Source: Candidatus Limnocylindrales bacterium
GTDB lineage: Bacteria > Moduliflexota > Moduliflexia > Moduliflexales > JAUQPW01
Assembly: GCA_035559535.1 (NCBI GenBank)
Contig: DATMBG010000037.1
Span: 1 to 64,000, forward strand
Length of the DNA stretch: 64,000 nt
Reading direction: 5' to 3'
Shown: one piece after another, positions 24,861 through 34,467 of the stretch
How the letters are laid out: each line of letters opens with the position of its first letter
How positions within the stretch are numbered: position 1 is the stretch's first letter
The notes under the pieces: model-generated
The model's database searches: none
Told to the model about the DNA's origin: nothing
The model's input: the letters and a program-made list of their open reading frames with translations, nothing else
Made by a program: the position numbers and the translations under genes

Positions 24861-26684
24861 ATGATGAGAAAGCTTGGTTATCTGGCAGTTATCCTGATTA
24901 GCTTAATCAGCTTACAATTATTCCAAAGCGCTCAAGGCGAAGAAGTAACCGATGACCGCTTATTAAATGCCTATCAGGATAAAAAAAATTGGCTCCTGTA
25001 CGGGCGGGACTATGCGAATCAGCGATATAGTCCCCTCGATCAGATCCATGTCCATAATGTTAAAGACCTGACTCTCCGATGGATCTATCAGACAGGGAAG
25101 GTAGGATCTTTTCAGACCAATCCCCTGGTGGTGGATGGGGTGATGTATATTACCACCCCTTATAATCACGTTATTGCCTTAGATGCCCGAACCGGCAAGC
25201 AAATCTGGCGGTATGAGCATAAACTTCGCACGGAGAAGTTCTGTTGCGGACCTGCTAATCGGGGAGCTGCTGTAGGTTATGGGAAGGTATACATGGCGAC
25301 CATCGATGCCCGATTGGTTGCCCTGGATCAAAAGACTGGTAAGGTCATATGGGATGTGGAAATCACATACCCTGGAGAGAGAAAGAGTGAGGTGCCAGAG
25401 CCCTTGCTGAGAGACAAAGAGTTACAGGGAGGAACCATTATAGGAGCTACAGGATACAGTGCCAATATAGCCCCTTTGGTCTATAAGGGGAAGGTCATTA
25501 TAGGGACCACAGGTGCCGGCTATGGCTTACATCTCAAGCTCAAAGAAGGGGATCAAACTATCATTTCGGTGGGTGGGCTCTCAGGAGGAGATCACGGCTC
25601 TCGCGGTCTCATAGTTGCCTATGATGCCCAAAGCGGAAAGGAGATTTGGAGGTGGTATAGTGTTCCAGAAAAGGGCTGGGAAGGGGAGTGGCGAACTACA
25701 ACACCGGATGGTTATGATCTCCACCGGGATATTGAAGCAGAAAAGGAAGCGTTTCCAAAATACCCGGATGCCTGGAAGGTGGGGGGAGGTTCCATCTGGT
25801 CGAGTCCTGTGGTAGATCCAGAATTGGGCCTGCTCTATGTGGGAACCGGAAACCCTTCTCCTCAGATGGATGACACAACCCGTCCTGGAGATAATCTTTA
25901 TACCGTGAGCTTGGTAGCTCTGGATGTGGAAACGGGTTTACTCAAATGGTATTATCAGCAGGTCCCCCACGACCGTTGGGATTACGATGTAGCCAGTCCT
26001 CCTATATTGTTGGAGGTAACAATAAACGGACAAAAAATCAAGGCCGTTGGGCAGGCAAGTAAGCTAGGGTGGTTTTATATCCACGATCGACAGACGGGCA
26101 AGCTCTTGCTGAAATCAGAACCTTTTTTACCCCAAGAGAACTTGTTTGCTAAACCTACCCCCCAAGGGGTCCGCATTACACCCGCCGGTGCTGAAGGTGC
26201 CACCTGGTCCCCGGTGGCCTATAGTCCTCAAACGGAGGCGGTTTATATTTCTGCCGTCCGGATACCTTCCCGATTTATTTCCAGGACCCTAATACCTGAA
26301 GAAGGCAAACCCTGGAAAAGCTATACGTTCTTTATCCCTACTCAAGAGGAGCGCTCAGGTACCTTCACAGCCATTCATACTTCCACCGGGAAGATTCTGT
26401 GGCAGAAAAAAACCGAGCAACCTATGGTAGGTGGAGCTCTGGCAACGGCGGGTGGTTTGGTCTTTACGGGCGAAGGAAATGGATATTTTGACGCTTTTGA
26501 TGCCAGGACCGGAGAGCTCCTCTGGAGGTTTCAGTGTGGGGCCGGTGTAAACGCTCCACCTATTTCCTATGAGATAGATGGAGTTCAATATATTGCTGTT
26601 GCCGCCGGAGGAAATACCCTTATGGGATCTCCCCTGGGGGATGATATCCTGGTTTTTGCCCTCCCGGAGAGGAATGAAAGGTAG
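24861..26684 (+). CDS. Periplasmic PQQ-dependent dehydrogenase (quinoprotein)
   Basis: 607 aa with Sec signal peptide (about 1-26) and an eight-bladed beta-propeller of W-motif repeats (for example ALDARTGKQIWRYEH, AYDAQSGKEIWRWYS, AFDARTGELLWRFQ). The vicinal Cys128-Cys129 that stacks on PQQ is present. Metal/active-site candidates are Asn331 (GTGN), catalytic Asp374 and Asp376 in HDRWDYD; Asp244 may stand where methanol dehydrogenase has Glu. The Asp-x-Asp pair occurs in lanthanide enzymes (XoxF/ExaF), but also as WDMD in membrane glucose dehydrogenase, so metal and substrate are open. No cytochrome domain. Strong AAGGAGG before ATG; 50 nt after the receptor gene. Confidence 0.88.
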   Translation: MMRKLGYLAVILISLISLQLFQSAQGEEVTDDRLLNAYQDKKNWLLYGRDYANQRYSPLDQIHVHNVKDLTLRWIYQTGKVGSFQTNPLVVDGVMYITTPYNHVIALDARTGKQIWRYEHKLRTEKFCCGPANRGAAVGYGKVYMATIDARLVALDQKTGKVIWDVEITYPGERKSEVPEPLLRDKELQGGTIIGATGYSANIAPLVYKGKVIIGTTGAGYGLHLKLKEGDQTIISVGGLSGGDHGSRGLIVAYDAQSGKEIWRWYSVPEKGWEGEWRTTTPDGYDLHRDIEAEKEAFPKYPDAWKVGGGSIWSSPVVDPELGLLYVGTGNPSPQMDDTTRPGDNLYTVSLVALDVETGLLKWYYQQVPHDRWDYDVASPPILLEVTINGQKIKAVGQASKLGWFYIHDRQTGKLLLKSEPFLPQENLFAKPTPQGVRITPAGAEGATWSPVAYSPQTEAVYISAVRIPSRFISRTLIPEEGKPWKSYTFFIPTQEERSGTFTAIHTSTGKILWQKKTEQPMVGGALATAGGLVFTGEGNGYFDAFDARTGELLWRFQCGAGVNAPPISYEIDGVQYIAVAAGGNTLMGSPLGDDILVFALPERNER

Positions 26685-26835
26685 GAGATCAGGAACCAGA
26701 CCGAGATCGAAAAGATTCTGGAGTTGAGCCAGATGAGCTGTACCTGAGAATTAATGGCTTCTAGGGTTTTAGGAAGTAGGGTCTGGGATCCAGGGTCAAG
26801 TACCTTAGAGACCCTAAACCCTCAACTTTGGTAAG

Positions 26836-27534
26836 ATGATGGACTTTATAATACACGGAAATGGTTTAATTGAATTGATCATAAAAGGCGGGATCTTAAT
26901 GATTCCTATCGGGTTATGTTCTATCCTGGTTGTTGCCATTGTTCTTGAACGGATGTATCGATTTCACCGGGCCAGAAGTTATTCTGAGGATTTGGTTCCT
27001 AAACTGAGGGATTTAATCGCTGCGGATAAATTCGAAGAGGCTATAAGATTATGCCAAAAATCTCGAGGTATTGTAGCCCGGGTTCTTGAAGAGGTAATCC
27101 ATAACCGTCACCGATCCGTTGAAGATATCGAAACAAGGATCTCAGTCCTCGGATCTTGGTACTTAAGAGACCTATCCCGGTACCTTCGAGGGCTGGAAGT
27201 TATTGGGAATATAACCCCGTTAATGGGCCTATTGGGAACCGTGTTTGGTATGATCAAAGCCTTTATGAAGGTAGCCGAGTTAAGCGAAAAGGTAAATCCC
27301 AGTGTTCTGGCGAGTGGTATCTGGGAGGCTTTGTTAACCACGGCTGCTGGCTTGATTGTAGCTATTCCAGCTTTACTGGCTTATCATTATTTTGAGGGAA
27401 GAGTTGATGAATATGCATTTCGTATGCAAAACTATAGCATGGACTTACTACAAACCTTGAAAGGACAGGAGTATGATCAAGTTTACCAGGAGAAAGCGGG
27501 TCGAAAACAGCCTGAATATGGCTCCTTTGATTGA
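26836..27534 (+). CDS. exbB: ExbB/TolQ-family proton channel subunit
   Basis: 232 aa, three transmembrane segments (about residues 15-36, 120-145, 165-187) with the conserved GLLGTVFGMIKAF and AGLIVAIPALLAYH stretches of MotA/TolQ/ExbB proteins. With ExbD and TonB it converts the proton gradient into work at the outer-membrane receptor. The end of the gene overlaps exbD by 62 nt, which is unusually long. It is 151 bp after the quinoprotein gene, on the same strand. Confidence 0.9.
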   Translation: MMDFIIHGNGLIELIIKGGILMIPIGLCSILVVAIVLERMYRFHRARSYSEDLVPKLRDLIAADKFEEAIRLCQKSRGIVARVLEEVIHNRHRSVEDIETRISVLGSWYLRDLSRYLRGLEVIGNITPLMGLLGTVFGMIKAFMKVAELSEKVNPSVLASGIWEALLTTAAGLIVAIPALLAYHYFEGRVDEYAFRMQNYSMDLLQTLKGQEYDQVYQEKAGRKQPEYGSFD

Positions 27535-27892
27535 CATGGTATTCCTCTTGCTGATCTTTTTTCTTCTGACTTCCACTTTTATGCGCCTTGATCCGGGTCT
27601 GGAAGTAAACCTGCCAGAAGCTCAATCTTCCCATGTACAGGAAGCAGAAGAACCTGTTGTGATCTATTTGACCAAAGATAACCAATTATTTCTGAACGCT
27701 AAACCGATTTCCTGGGAGGATTTGAAGACGTATCTCCAGAAGAGCTTAGCCGATAAACCGAATAACGCTGTGGTCCTTAAAGCCGATGCAGGGGTACCTT
27801 TTGGGCTCTTCGTTAAAGTGATGGACATCTCGAGGCAAGCTGGTGTCTTGGATTTAACTGTTTCCACCCGTATTCCTCAGGGATTTCATTAA
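27473..27892 (+). CDS. exbD: ExbD/TolR-family protein
   Basis: 139 aa: short basic cytoplasmic N-terminus (MIKFTRRKR), one TM helix with the essential proton-carrying Asp (NMAPLIDMVFLLLIFFLL, Asp20) and a periplasmic domain. Its first 20 codons are read within the end of exbB in another frame (62-nt overlap). Moving the start downstream would remove the basic segment before the TM helix, so I keep it. Confidence 0.9.
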   Translation: MIKFTRRKRVENSLNMAPLIDMVFLLLIFFLLTSTFMRLDPGLEVNLPEAQSSHVQEAEEPVVIYLTKDNQLFLNAKPISWEDLKTYLQKSLADKPNNAVVLKADAGVPFGLFVKVMDISRQAGVLDLTVSTRIPQGFH

Positions 27893-27921
27893 TTCTTTTT
27901 TGGAGATTTGGTACAACTCCT

Positions 27922-29100
27922 ATGAAAATTGCTCTGATTATCTCTATCCTGATTCACATAGGCGTTATCATCTTTTTAAATAGTCGGTCGTGGATTCCCG
28001 ATCAGCAAAAACCTCCATCCCTTCAAATACGAGTTTCTCTAAGAAACGAAGAACAAAAAGGGGTCGGGGATAATAAAGAAGTCCAGATCCTTCCAAAACC
28101 CCTAGAAGTCGGGTCGAATCCACCCTCTTCTTTCCCCCGACCGCTCGATTTCGACTTCCCATCTGTTCCTCGACCTGAAGTAACCCATCCCTTTCAGGAT
28201 AGGCAATTTGTTGAGGATACCCTCCAACCTGTCAAACCTGAATCCAGAGGTCAGAAGAGGGTTCCGGTTCTAGAAGAAGCCCCATTACCTCCAAAACCCC
28301 CGGAATTATCCAGGGTCCTGGAAAAACCGGATAGGTCAAATCAGACGATCCCAGAACCTCCGGTGAAACCGGAAATCTGGAAACCCGAACAGGTTCCCAT
28401 GCCCCCCAAACCGATTCCAACGGTAAAAGAAATCGCTCCACAGGCAAAGAAGGCGGTAGTCAGGAACCTTAAACCGGCTCAAAAAGTGCAAAAACCCAGG
28501 CCAACAACAACTCCAAAACCGACTACGCCCGTTCCGCCTTTGTATAAACCGATTGAGCAAACCCTAACTCAAAAGGTAGAACAAAACATTCCTTCTGACA
28601 AGGAAGTTTCCAAAGAGGTGTCAACTTCTATCATTCAAACGCCACCCCAGGACTCCGGGTCAAAGATTCTAGAAACAATTCCTGGAGAGGGGGAAGATTA
28701 TCTGCCCCCTGAACAGGTTGGTATGACCACCAGCCAGGTGGGTACGGATTTTCCTGTGCCTGCAGGTCAACCATCTGCTGAAACTAAACCAAAGGAACCC
28801 GCCTCCCCCGCAGATATGAAATTTGACTCGCTGACCGATCCTGTTCCACGCTATAATCCACGCCCTGAGTATCCCCGTGAGGCCAGAAGATTTGGATGGG
28901 AAGGAACCGTACTCTTAATCATACAGGTTCTTCCTGATGGAAACACCGGGAAAATCGAGATTAAAGAAAGCTCCGGATATTCAGTTCTGGATCAGGCAGC
29001 CGTACAGGCCATTCGCAGGTGGCGGTTTACACCAGCCCAGCGGCAAGGAATATCTGTTCCTGCTACCATAGAACTTCCTGTCATCTTCAAGTTGAACTAA
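27922..29100 (+). CDS. tonB: TonB-family energy transducer
   Basis: 392 aa: N-terminal TM anchor (2-20), a very long Pro/Lys/Glu-rich periplasm-spanning region (about 30-300) and a C-terminal TonB domain with YPREARRFGWEGTVLLIIQV and AVQAIRRWRFTPA. It is longer than E. coli TonB (239 aa) because of the linker. Together with the two preceding genes it forms a dedicated energiser for the PqqU-like receptor encoded upstream. Confidence 0.88.
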   Translation: MKIALIISILIHIGVIIFLNSRSWIPDQQKPPSLQIRVSLRNEEQKGVGDNKEVQILPKPLEVGSNPPSSFPRPLDFDFPSVPRPEVTHPFQDRQFVEDTLQPVKPESRGQKRVPVLEEAPLPPKPPELSRVLEKPDRSNQTIPEPPVKPEIWKPEQVPMPPKPIPTVKEIAPQAKKAVVRNLKPAQKVQKPRPTTTPKPTTPVPPLYKPIEQTLTQKVEQNIPSDKEVSKEVSTSIIQTPPQDSGSKILETIPGEGEDYLPPEQVGMTTSQVGTDFPVPAGQPSAETKPKEPASPADMKFDSLTDPVPRYNPRPEYPREARRFGWEGTVLLIIQVLPDGNTGKIEIKESSGYSVLDQAAVQAIRRWRFTPAQRQGISVPATIELPVIFKLN

Positions 29101-29136
29101 TAACCTGTGATTTCTGGATCGTAAGGGGCATTTACC

Positions 29137-29463
29137 TCATTGTTGTTTTTCCGATTTAATGGCATCACTGATCCACGTCAGGGCCCGTATGGTCGCGGGG
29201 AAACCCAGCGTTGTGACGGCCAGTACCGCAACGTGTTGAAGCTCTCTGGGCTCGATCCCAACGGCCAGAGCATTGCGCACAGCCGAATGTGTTGCACCCT
29301 CAAGCCCTGCACCAACGGCCAGGGCTAGTTTGACAAGGCGTCGGGTCTTCTCATCCAGGGGTCCTGCTTCGTGGCAGCGATCCCCTAGTTGCGTGAAAGC
29401 GTTCCACACATCGGCATAGTTATTCTTAAACTCTTCAACGGGTTGTGGTAGTTTATTTGACAT
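29137..29463 (-). CDS. Carboxymuconolactone decarboxylase (AhpD-like) family protein
   Basis: 108-aa all-helical protein with the family core DEKTRRLVKLALAVGAGLEGATHSAVRNALAVGIEPRELQH. The CxxC of AhpD is absent, so a disulfide-reductase role is unlikely; Glu and His of the family (GATHS) remain. Many relatives have no known reaction. AAGGAGG precedes the ATG. It is transcribed with, but 181 bp after, the PFOR gene, and ends 36 bp from tonB. Confidence 0.8.
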   Translation of the reverse strand: MSNKLPQPVEEFKNNYADVWNAFTQLGDRCHEAGPLDEKTRRLVKLALAVGAGLEGATHSAVRNALAVGIEPRELQHVAVLAVTTLGFPATIRALTWISDAIKSEKQQ

Positions 29464-29567
29464 AGCTTAGTTCCTCCTTATTCAGATTCAGGGCTACAGG
29501 AAAGGAAACGCTCCTTCTCCACACCCTGCAGCACGTTCACATAGTATATAGAAAGATTCATTATCCA

Positions 29568-29625
29568 GAAGGGAGCGTAGGAGTCCAGGAGTGTGGAAGA
29601 CTCAACACTCTTACTCCTATCTCTA
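29568..29625. repeat. Hairpin of the GGGAGTGT/ACACTC family downstream of PFOR
   Basis: Imperfect inverted repeat between GTAGGAGTCCAGGAGTGT and ACACTCTTACTCCTA, right after the PFOR stop. Similar G-rich/C-rich hairpins lie at 51421-51545, 60736-60807 and 61130-61200. Possibly a terminator; a pyrimidine-rich tract adjoins it. Confidence 0.5.
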
Positions 29626-29644
29626 TACTCTACTCTACTCTTTT

Positions 29645-32600
29645 CTATCTTTTCGCCATTTGTTCGTAAAAATGCCAGCGCTCTTTGACTGTTTCCTGAG
29701 CTTCAGCCAGTAACTTGGCGGCGACTTTGGGATCACTTTGCAACAGCATGCGGTAGCGGGCCTCATTGTAAATGTAATCCCTCAGGGGAATCTTCGGCTC
29801 TTTGCAATCCAGTTGAAGCGGGTTCTTGCCTTCCGCTTTCAAGGCCGGATTGTAGCGATAGAGGAGCCAGTAACCGGACTCAACCGCCAGTTTTTGCTGA
29901 CTCATGCCCTTGCTCATATCAATGCCGTGAGCAATGCAGTGACTGTAGGCGACAATCAATGAAGGCCCTTCATAGGCCTCAGCTTCCAGGAAGGCCTTGA
30001 CGGTCTGGGCATCGTTGGCACCCATGGCTACCTGAGCGACATAGATGTTACCGTAGCTTATAGCCATCAAGCCCAGGTCCTTCTTAGAACAGGTCTTGCC
30101 TCCCGCAGCGAATTTGGCCACCGCGCCCCGTGGGGTAGCTTTGGAGGCCTGGCCGCCGGTGTTGGAATACACCTCGGTGTCCAGTACCAACACGTTAACG
30201 TTATATCCGCTGGCCAGTACGTGGTCCAGACCGCCGTAGCCGATATCATAGGCCCAACCATCGCCACCTACAATCCATACGCTCTTCCTGACCAAAACAT
30301 CAGCGAGGCTCAACAAATCCCGTGCTGCTGGCTGATTCACATCGGCTAGTTTAGCTTTCAACTCTGCCACGCGCCGGCGTTGGGCTTCGATGCCAGACTC
30401 GTCAGATTGATTAGCCTCCAGCAGGGCTATGGCCAGATCTGCACCGATGAGATCCTGAAAATGACTCACCAACTGACGTGCGTATTCAATCTGCCGGTCC
30501 AAAGCCAGGCGCATGCCCAAGCCAAACTCGGCGTTGTCTTCAAAGAGTGAATTACTCCAGGCTGGACCCCGACCTTCTTTGTTCTGAGACCAGGGCGTGG
30601 TGGGGAGGTTGCCACCATAAATGCTGGAGCAACCCGTAGCGTTGGCAACAAGGGCCCGATCTCCGAAAAGCTGCGTGAGCAGTTTCAAATATGGAGTTTC
30701 GCCACATCCAGCACAGGCTCCCGAGAACTCAAAGAGTGGCTGCAAGAGTTGTACATCCTTGATGCTGTTGAATTTTAAGACCCCATGCCGGGAAACTTCC
30801 GGCAGGCTCAGGAAGAAGTCCCAATTTTTTCTCTCTTGCTCCCGCAGAGGTCGTTGTGGTTGCATATGGATGGCCTTGCGCCATACCCGCATTTTATCTT
30901 TCACGGGACAAACTTCCACACACAAGTTGCACCCTGTACAGTCTTCTACCGCTACTTGCAGTGTATATTTTTTGTTCGATAGCTCCCGCCAACGGGCATT
31001 GGCAGACTTAAAAGTCTCTGGTGCATTGGTCAGCATGCTCTCGTCGTACACTTTGGCACGGATGGCAGCGTGGGGGCAGACCAATACGCATTTGCCGCAT
31101 TGGATGCAGAGGTCTGGCTCCCAGACAGGGATTTCTAAGGCGATGTTGCGCTTTTCCCATTGGGCGGTTCCGGTAGGGTAGGTCCCATCGGCTGGCAAGG
31201 CGCTGACCGGCAACCGATCACCCCGACCAACGATCATCTCGGCGATTACCTTTTGTACAAATTCCGGAGCAGTAGCCGGCACCACCGGCGGTAATGGGAC
31301 AACACTGGTGACCCGATCGGGTACCTTTACTGGATAAAGGTGGGCCAAGGTCTCGTCCACAGCAGCATAATTTTGCCGTACGACGGTTTCCCCCCGCTTG
31401 CCGTAGGTCCTTTGGATGGCCTGTTTGATCTTAACGATGGCCTCATCCTGTGGTAGCACGCCACTGAGGGCGAAGAAGCAGGTCTGCATAATCGTATTGA
31501 TGCGTACACCTAAACCCAGGGCCTTGGCCACTTTGTAGCCATCAATAACGTACATCTTGAGCTTTTTGGCGAGGATCTGCTCCTGGACAGGCCTGGGTAG
31601 ATGATCCCAGATTTCGTCTGGGCCGTAAGGACTGTTGAGCAGGAAGATGGCGCCCTCTTCGACGTTTTCCAGCACAGGATAGCGCTCCAGGAAACTGAAT
31701 TGGTGGACGGCTACAAAGTTGGCCTGCTGGATCAGATAGGTACTATGGATAGGTCGGGGGCCGAAGCGTAGGTGAGATACGGTAACGGCACCAGCCTTTT
31801 TGGAGTCGTAGACGAAGTAACCCTGGGCGTAGTTAGGTGTTTCTTCACCGATGATTTTAATGGTGTTCTTGTTGGCACTCACCGTACCATCGGAGCCCAG
31901 GCCCCAAAACACAGCTCGTACCTCATCCTTCGGTTCAGTCATGAAGTTGGGATCGTAATCCAAGCTGGTGAAGGTCACATCATCTGAAATGCCAATGGTG
32001 AAATGGCTTTTGGGCGTAGGTTGGGTCATTTCGTCGAAGATACCTTTGATCATGGCCGGTGTAAACTCCTTAGACGATAGGCCGTAGCGACCTCCAATCA
32101 CCCGAGGCATATCAGGGAAAGGGGCTGTGCCGTTGGTCATGGCCTCAAAGATGGCTGTGACTACATCCTGGTAGAGGGGCTCCCCAGCGCTACCCGGCTC
32201 TTTGGTGCGGTCCAGAGCAGCAATAACTTTAACCGTGGCGGGTAGAGCAGCCACCAGATGTTCAGCCGAGAAGGGGCGGTAGAGGCGCACCTTCAGTAAA
32301 CCTACCCTTTCTCCTTGGGCTATCAGAGCATTAACGGTTTCTTCAGCGGCTTCGCAGCCAGAACCCATCAGCACGATCACCCGTTCTGCGTCCGGCGCAC
32401 CCACATAATCGAACAGGTGATACGAGCGACCTACCCTCGTGGCAAATTTGTCCATGATCCTCTGCACAATAAGGGGCGTGGTCAGATAGTAGGGATTAAC
32501 GGCCTCCCGGGCCTGGAAGTAAACATCCGGATTCTGCGCAGTACCACGTAACACCGGTCGATCCGGGGATAGGCTGCGCAAGCGGTGAGCCCGTACCAAA

Positions 32601-33193
32601 TTATCATCAATCATGGCCCGGATGTCTTCTTCCGACAGCTTTTCGATCTTCATCACCTCGTGGGAGGTGCGAAAACCATCGAAAATGTGCAAAAAGGGCA
32701 CCCGAGCCTCCAGGGTGCTGGCCTGGGCAATGAGGGCAAAATCCATCACTTCCTGTACTGAATTGGCGAAGAGCATTCCCCAGCCCGTGGCCCGGGTCGC
32801 CATTACGTCGCTGTGATCACAGAAAATGGACAAGGCCTGGGTGGCTAGAGAACGGGCTGCAATGTGAAAGACCGTGCTGGTCAGTTCACCAGCAATCTTA
32901 TACATATTGGGGATCATCAACAATAAGCCCTGGCTGGCTGTGAAAGTGGTGGTTAAGGAACCTGCTTGCAGTGCTCCATGAACAGCACCGGCTGCGCCCC
33001 CTTCAGACTGCATCTCCTGGACTACGGGTACAACCCCCCAAATGTTCTTCTCCCCCGCAGCTGCCCAAGCGTCAGCAAGCTCACCCATAGGCGTGGAGGG
33101 TGTGATGGGGTAAATGGCAATCACCTCATTGGTCTTATAGGCTACGTAGGCTGCCGCTTCATTGCCATCTATCGTTACTTGGTTACGTCTCAT
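29645..33193 (-). CDS. nifJ: Pyruvate:ferredoxin (flavodoxin) oxidoreductase
   Basis: 1182 aa, a full-length single-chain PFOR. N-terminal domain I begins with DGNEAAAYVAYKTNEVIAIYPITPSTPMGE-type sequence (shown only in part: residues 10-38). The 2x[4Fe-4S] ferredoxin insert is CIQCGKCVLVCP and CTGCNLCVEVCP (about 690-760), and the thiamine domain has ACAGCGETPYLKLL and NATGCSSIYGGNLPTTPW. It oxidises pyruvate to acetyl-CoA and reduces ferredoxin or flavodoxin in the cytoplasm. It lies 87 bp behind the porin gene at the end of the Psr-like operon, so the cell has two pyruvate-oxidising systems with different electron carriers. GGAGATAG precedes the ATG. Confidence 0.95.
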   Translation of the reverse strand: MRRNQVTIDGNEAAAYVAYKTNEVIAIYPITPSTPMGELADAWAAAGEKNIWGVVPVVQEMQSEGGAAGAVHGALQAGSLTTTFTASQGLLLMIPNMYKIAGELTSTVFHIAARSLATQALSIFCDHSDVMATRATGWGMLFANSVQEVMDFALIAQASTLEARVPFLHIFDGFRTSHEVMKIEKLSEEDIRAMIDDNLVRAHRLRSLSPDRPVLRGTAQNPDVYFQAREAVNPYYLTTPLIVQRIMDKFATRVGRSYHLFDYVGAPDAERVIVLMGSGCEAAEETVNALIAQGERVGLLKVRLYRPFSAEHLVAALPATVKVIAALDRTKEPGSAGEPLYQDVVTAIFEAMTNGTAPFPDMPRVIGGRYGLSSKEFTPAMIKGIFDEMTQPTPKSHFTIGISDDVTFTSLDYDPNFMTEPKDEVRAVFWGLGSDGTVSANKNTIKIIGEETPNYAQGYFVYDSKKAGAVTVSHLRFGPRPIHSTYLIQQANFVAVHQFSFLERYPVLENVEEGAIFLLNSPYGPDEIWDHLPRPVQEQILAKKLKMYVIDGYKVAKALGLGVRINTIMQTCFFALSGVLPQDEAIVKIKQAIQRTYGKRGETVVRQNYAAVDETLAHLYPVKVPDRVTSVVPLPPVVPATAPEFVQKVIAEMIVGRGDRLPVSALPADGTYPTGTAQWEKRNIALEIPVWEPDLCIQCGKCVLVCPHAAIRAKVYDESMLTNAPETFKSANARWRELSNKKYTLQVAVEDCTGCNLCVEVCPVKDKMRVWRKAIHMQPQRPLREQERKNWDFFLSLPEVSRHGVLKFNSIKDVQLLQPLFEFSGACAGCGETPYLKLLTQLFGDRALVANATGCSSIYGGNLPTTPWSQNKEGRGPAWSNSLFEDNAEFGLGMRLALDRQIEYARQLVSHFQDLIGADLAIALLEANQSDESGIEAQRRRVAELKAKLADVNQPAARDLLSLADVLVRKSVWIVGGDGWAYDIGYGGLDHVLASGYNVNVLVLDTEVYSNTGGQASKATPRGAVAKFAAGGKTCSKKDLGLMAISYGNIYVAQVAMGANDAQTVKAFLEAEAYEGPSLIVAYSHCIAHGIDMSKGMSQQKLAVESGYWLLYRYNPALKAEGKNPLQLDCKEPKIPLRDYIYNEARYRMLLQSDPKVAAKLLAEAQETVKERWHFYEQMAKR

Positions 33194-33280
33194 AGCGCTA
33201 TCTCCAATCCTAATCAGTTAAATACCCGGCTCCTACCTTCGACAAACCAGGGACTCTACTTTTCTGCTTGCCAAACCTTC

Positions 33281-34450
33281 TTAATAGATAACTTGAGCTC
33301 TGAACAGAAAACCAGATTCAGTCTCTTTATGGCTATCTTGAGGTTTGACAATATCATAATCAAACATAAGTCGTACATTCTTCTGAAAATAAAGATTAAA
33401 CGCAGGCGTGATTAAGGTCGCCCCATCATCCCCTACCTCCCTATTCGGATCGGTGAAATCTACCCGAAAAACAGGTTCAAAGGCTACCAACCGCTTGGTA
33501 TTTTGAACCGGAATACGATAGGCGACTACCGTGGTAAAACCCACAAAGGTGGCGGTCTTATCTCCCCTTAAAAACCCACCTGATGGGTTATCAAAATTAT
33601 CTCCAAAATCCACCTCCCCTATCAGCCACAGCCCCTGCTCTGAGTTGGGTCGATACTGAACATCAAAACCGAAAGCCTGCACATTGGTAGAATCCACCGC
33701 ATTACCCGAACTATCCCGGATGGGGTCCCCATTGAGAGTGTTGTTAACAAAATCGGCTGCCAGATCCAATCCCTTTAAAGGGGTGACCACCACCCGACCG
33801 ACTATCTGTTTTCCATTATTAATATCAAACTTATTAAGCCCCTCTCCATTGAAAACACCAACTTGATAAGAAATATTGGTCCCCTTGCCCAGAAGGTCCT
33901 TAAAGCTTCCCAACACCGTTATGCCAATATCCCGCTCGTTATAGCGGAGGGCTTGTAGGAGATTATCCAGAGCTTTCTGTCCCACCCCTTGAAGGCGAAT
34001 CCCCCTTTCCACAGTTGGATAGGCTGTATCAGCGATGAGCTGGACGACGCTAAAGGGCTTTTTATATTGACCCAATTTTAATTGGAAGCCCGGTTCAAAT
34101 CCTACATTCAAAAAAGCATCTCGAAGAATACCTGGTTGCGTGCCATCTTTATTGGGAGCTCCATCCAGTTCAAAACGTCCCGTGATCCAGTCATTAAAAT
34201 TAGCTATAGCTCCTATGCGGGCCCGACGTATTTCAAAGGAATTACTTACGGCATCGTCCACGGTACTGGTTGTGTATTGGAGTTGAACGAAGCCGGTGAT
34301 AGTTATTTTATCTGCAAATCCAGGAATAACCTGAATTTTGGGAGTCTCTTCTTTTTTCTCCTCTACTTTCTTTTCTTCTGCAGCACCCACCATCAAGGAT
34401 AAAATTAAACTCACCAGGAAAGCTAAAATAGAGCTGTAAAGGGTTTGCAT
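33281..34450 (-). CDS. Phosphate-selective porin (OprO/OprP-like) family protein
   Basis: 389 aa with Sec signal peptide (about 1-24, cleavage near VGAAEE) and a short charged segment leading into a barrel of alternating strands; ITGFVQLQYTTSTVDDAVSNSFEIRRARIGA is typical of the family entry (residues about 50-80; fewer than 20 consecutive positions are diagnostic: GFVQLQY and IRRARIG). C-terminal residue Tyr (RAQVIY) fits an outer-membrane protein. It probably admits anions or the substrate of the co-encoded molybdoenzyme. AAAGGAG before ATG; 17 nt after the ferredoxin-like gene. Confidence 0.82.
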   Translation of the reverse strand: MQTLYSSILAFLVSLILSLMVGAAEEKKVEEKKEETPKIQVIPGFADKITITGFVQLQYTTSTVDDAVSNSFEIRRARIGAIANFNDWITGRFELDGAPNKDGTQPGILRDAFLNVGFEPGFQLKLGQYKKPFSVVQLIADTAYPTVERGIRLQGVGQKALDNLLQALRYNERDIGITVLGSFKDLLGKGTNISYQVGVFNGEGLNKFDINNGKQIVGRVVVTPLKGLDLAADFVNNTLNGDPIRDSSGNAVDSTNVQAFGFDVQYRPNSEQGLWLIGEVDFGDNFDNPSGGFLRGDKTATFVGFTTVVAYRIPVQNTKRLVAFEPVFRVDFTDPNREVGDDGATLITPAFNLYFQKNVRLMFDYDIVKPQDSHKETESGFLFRAQVIY

Positions 34451-34467
34451 AACTTACTCCTTTCTAG

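Noticed and set aside
24861-26684. Firm call of a lanthanide-dependent methanol dehydrogenase
   Set aside because: The Asp-x-Asp motif also occurs in glucose-dehydrogenase-type enzymes and the Glu ligand appears replaced.
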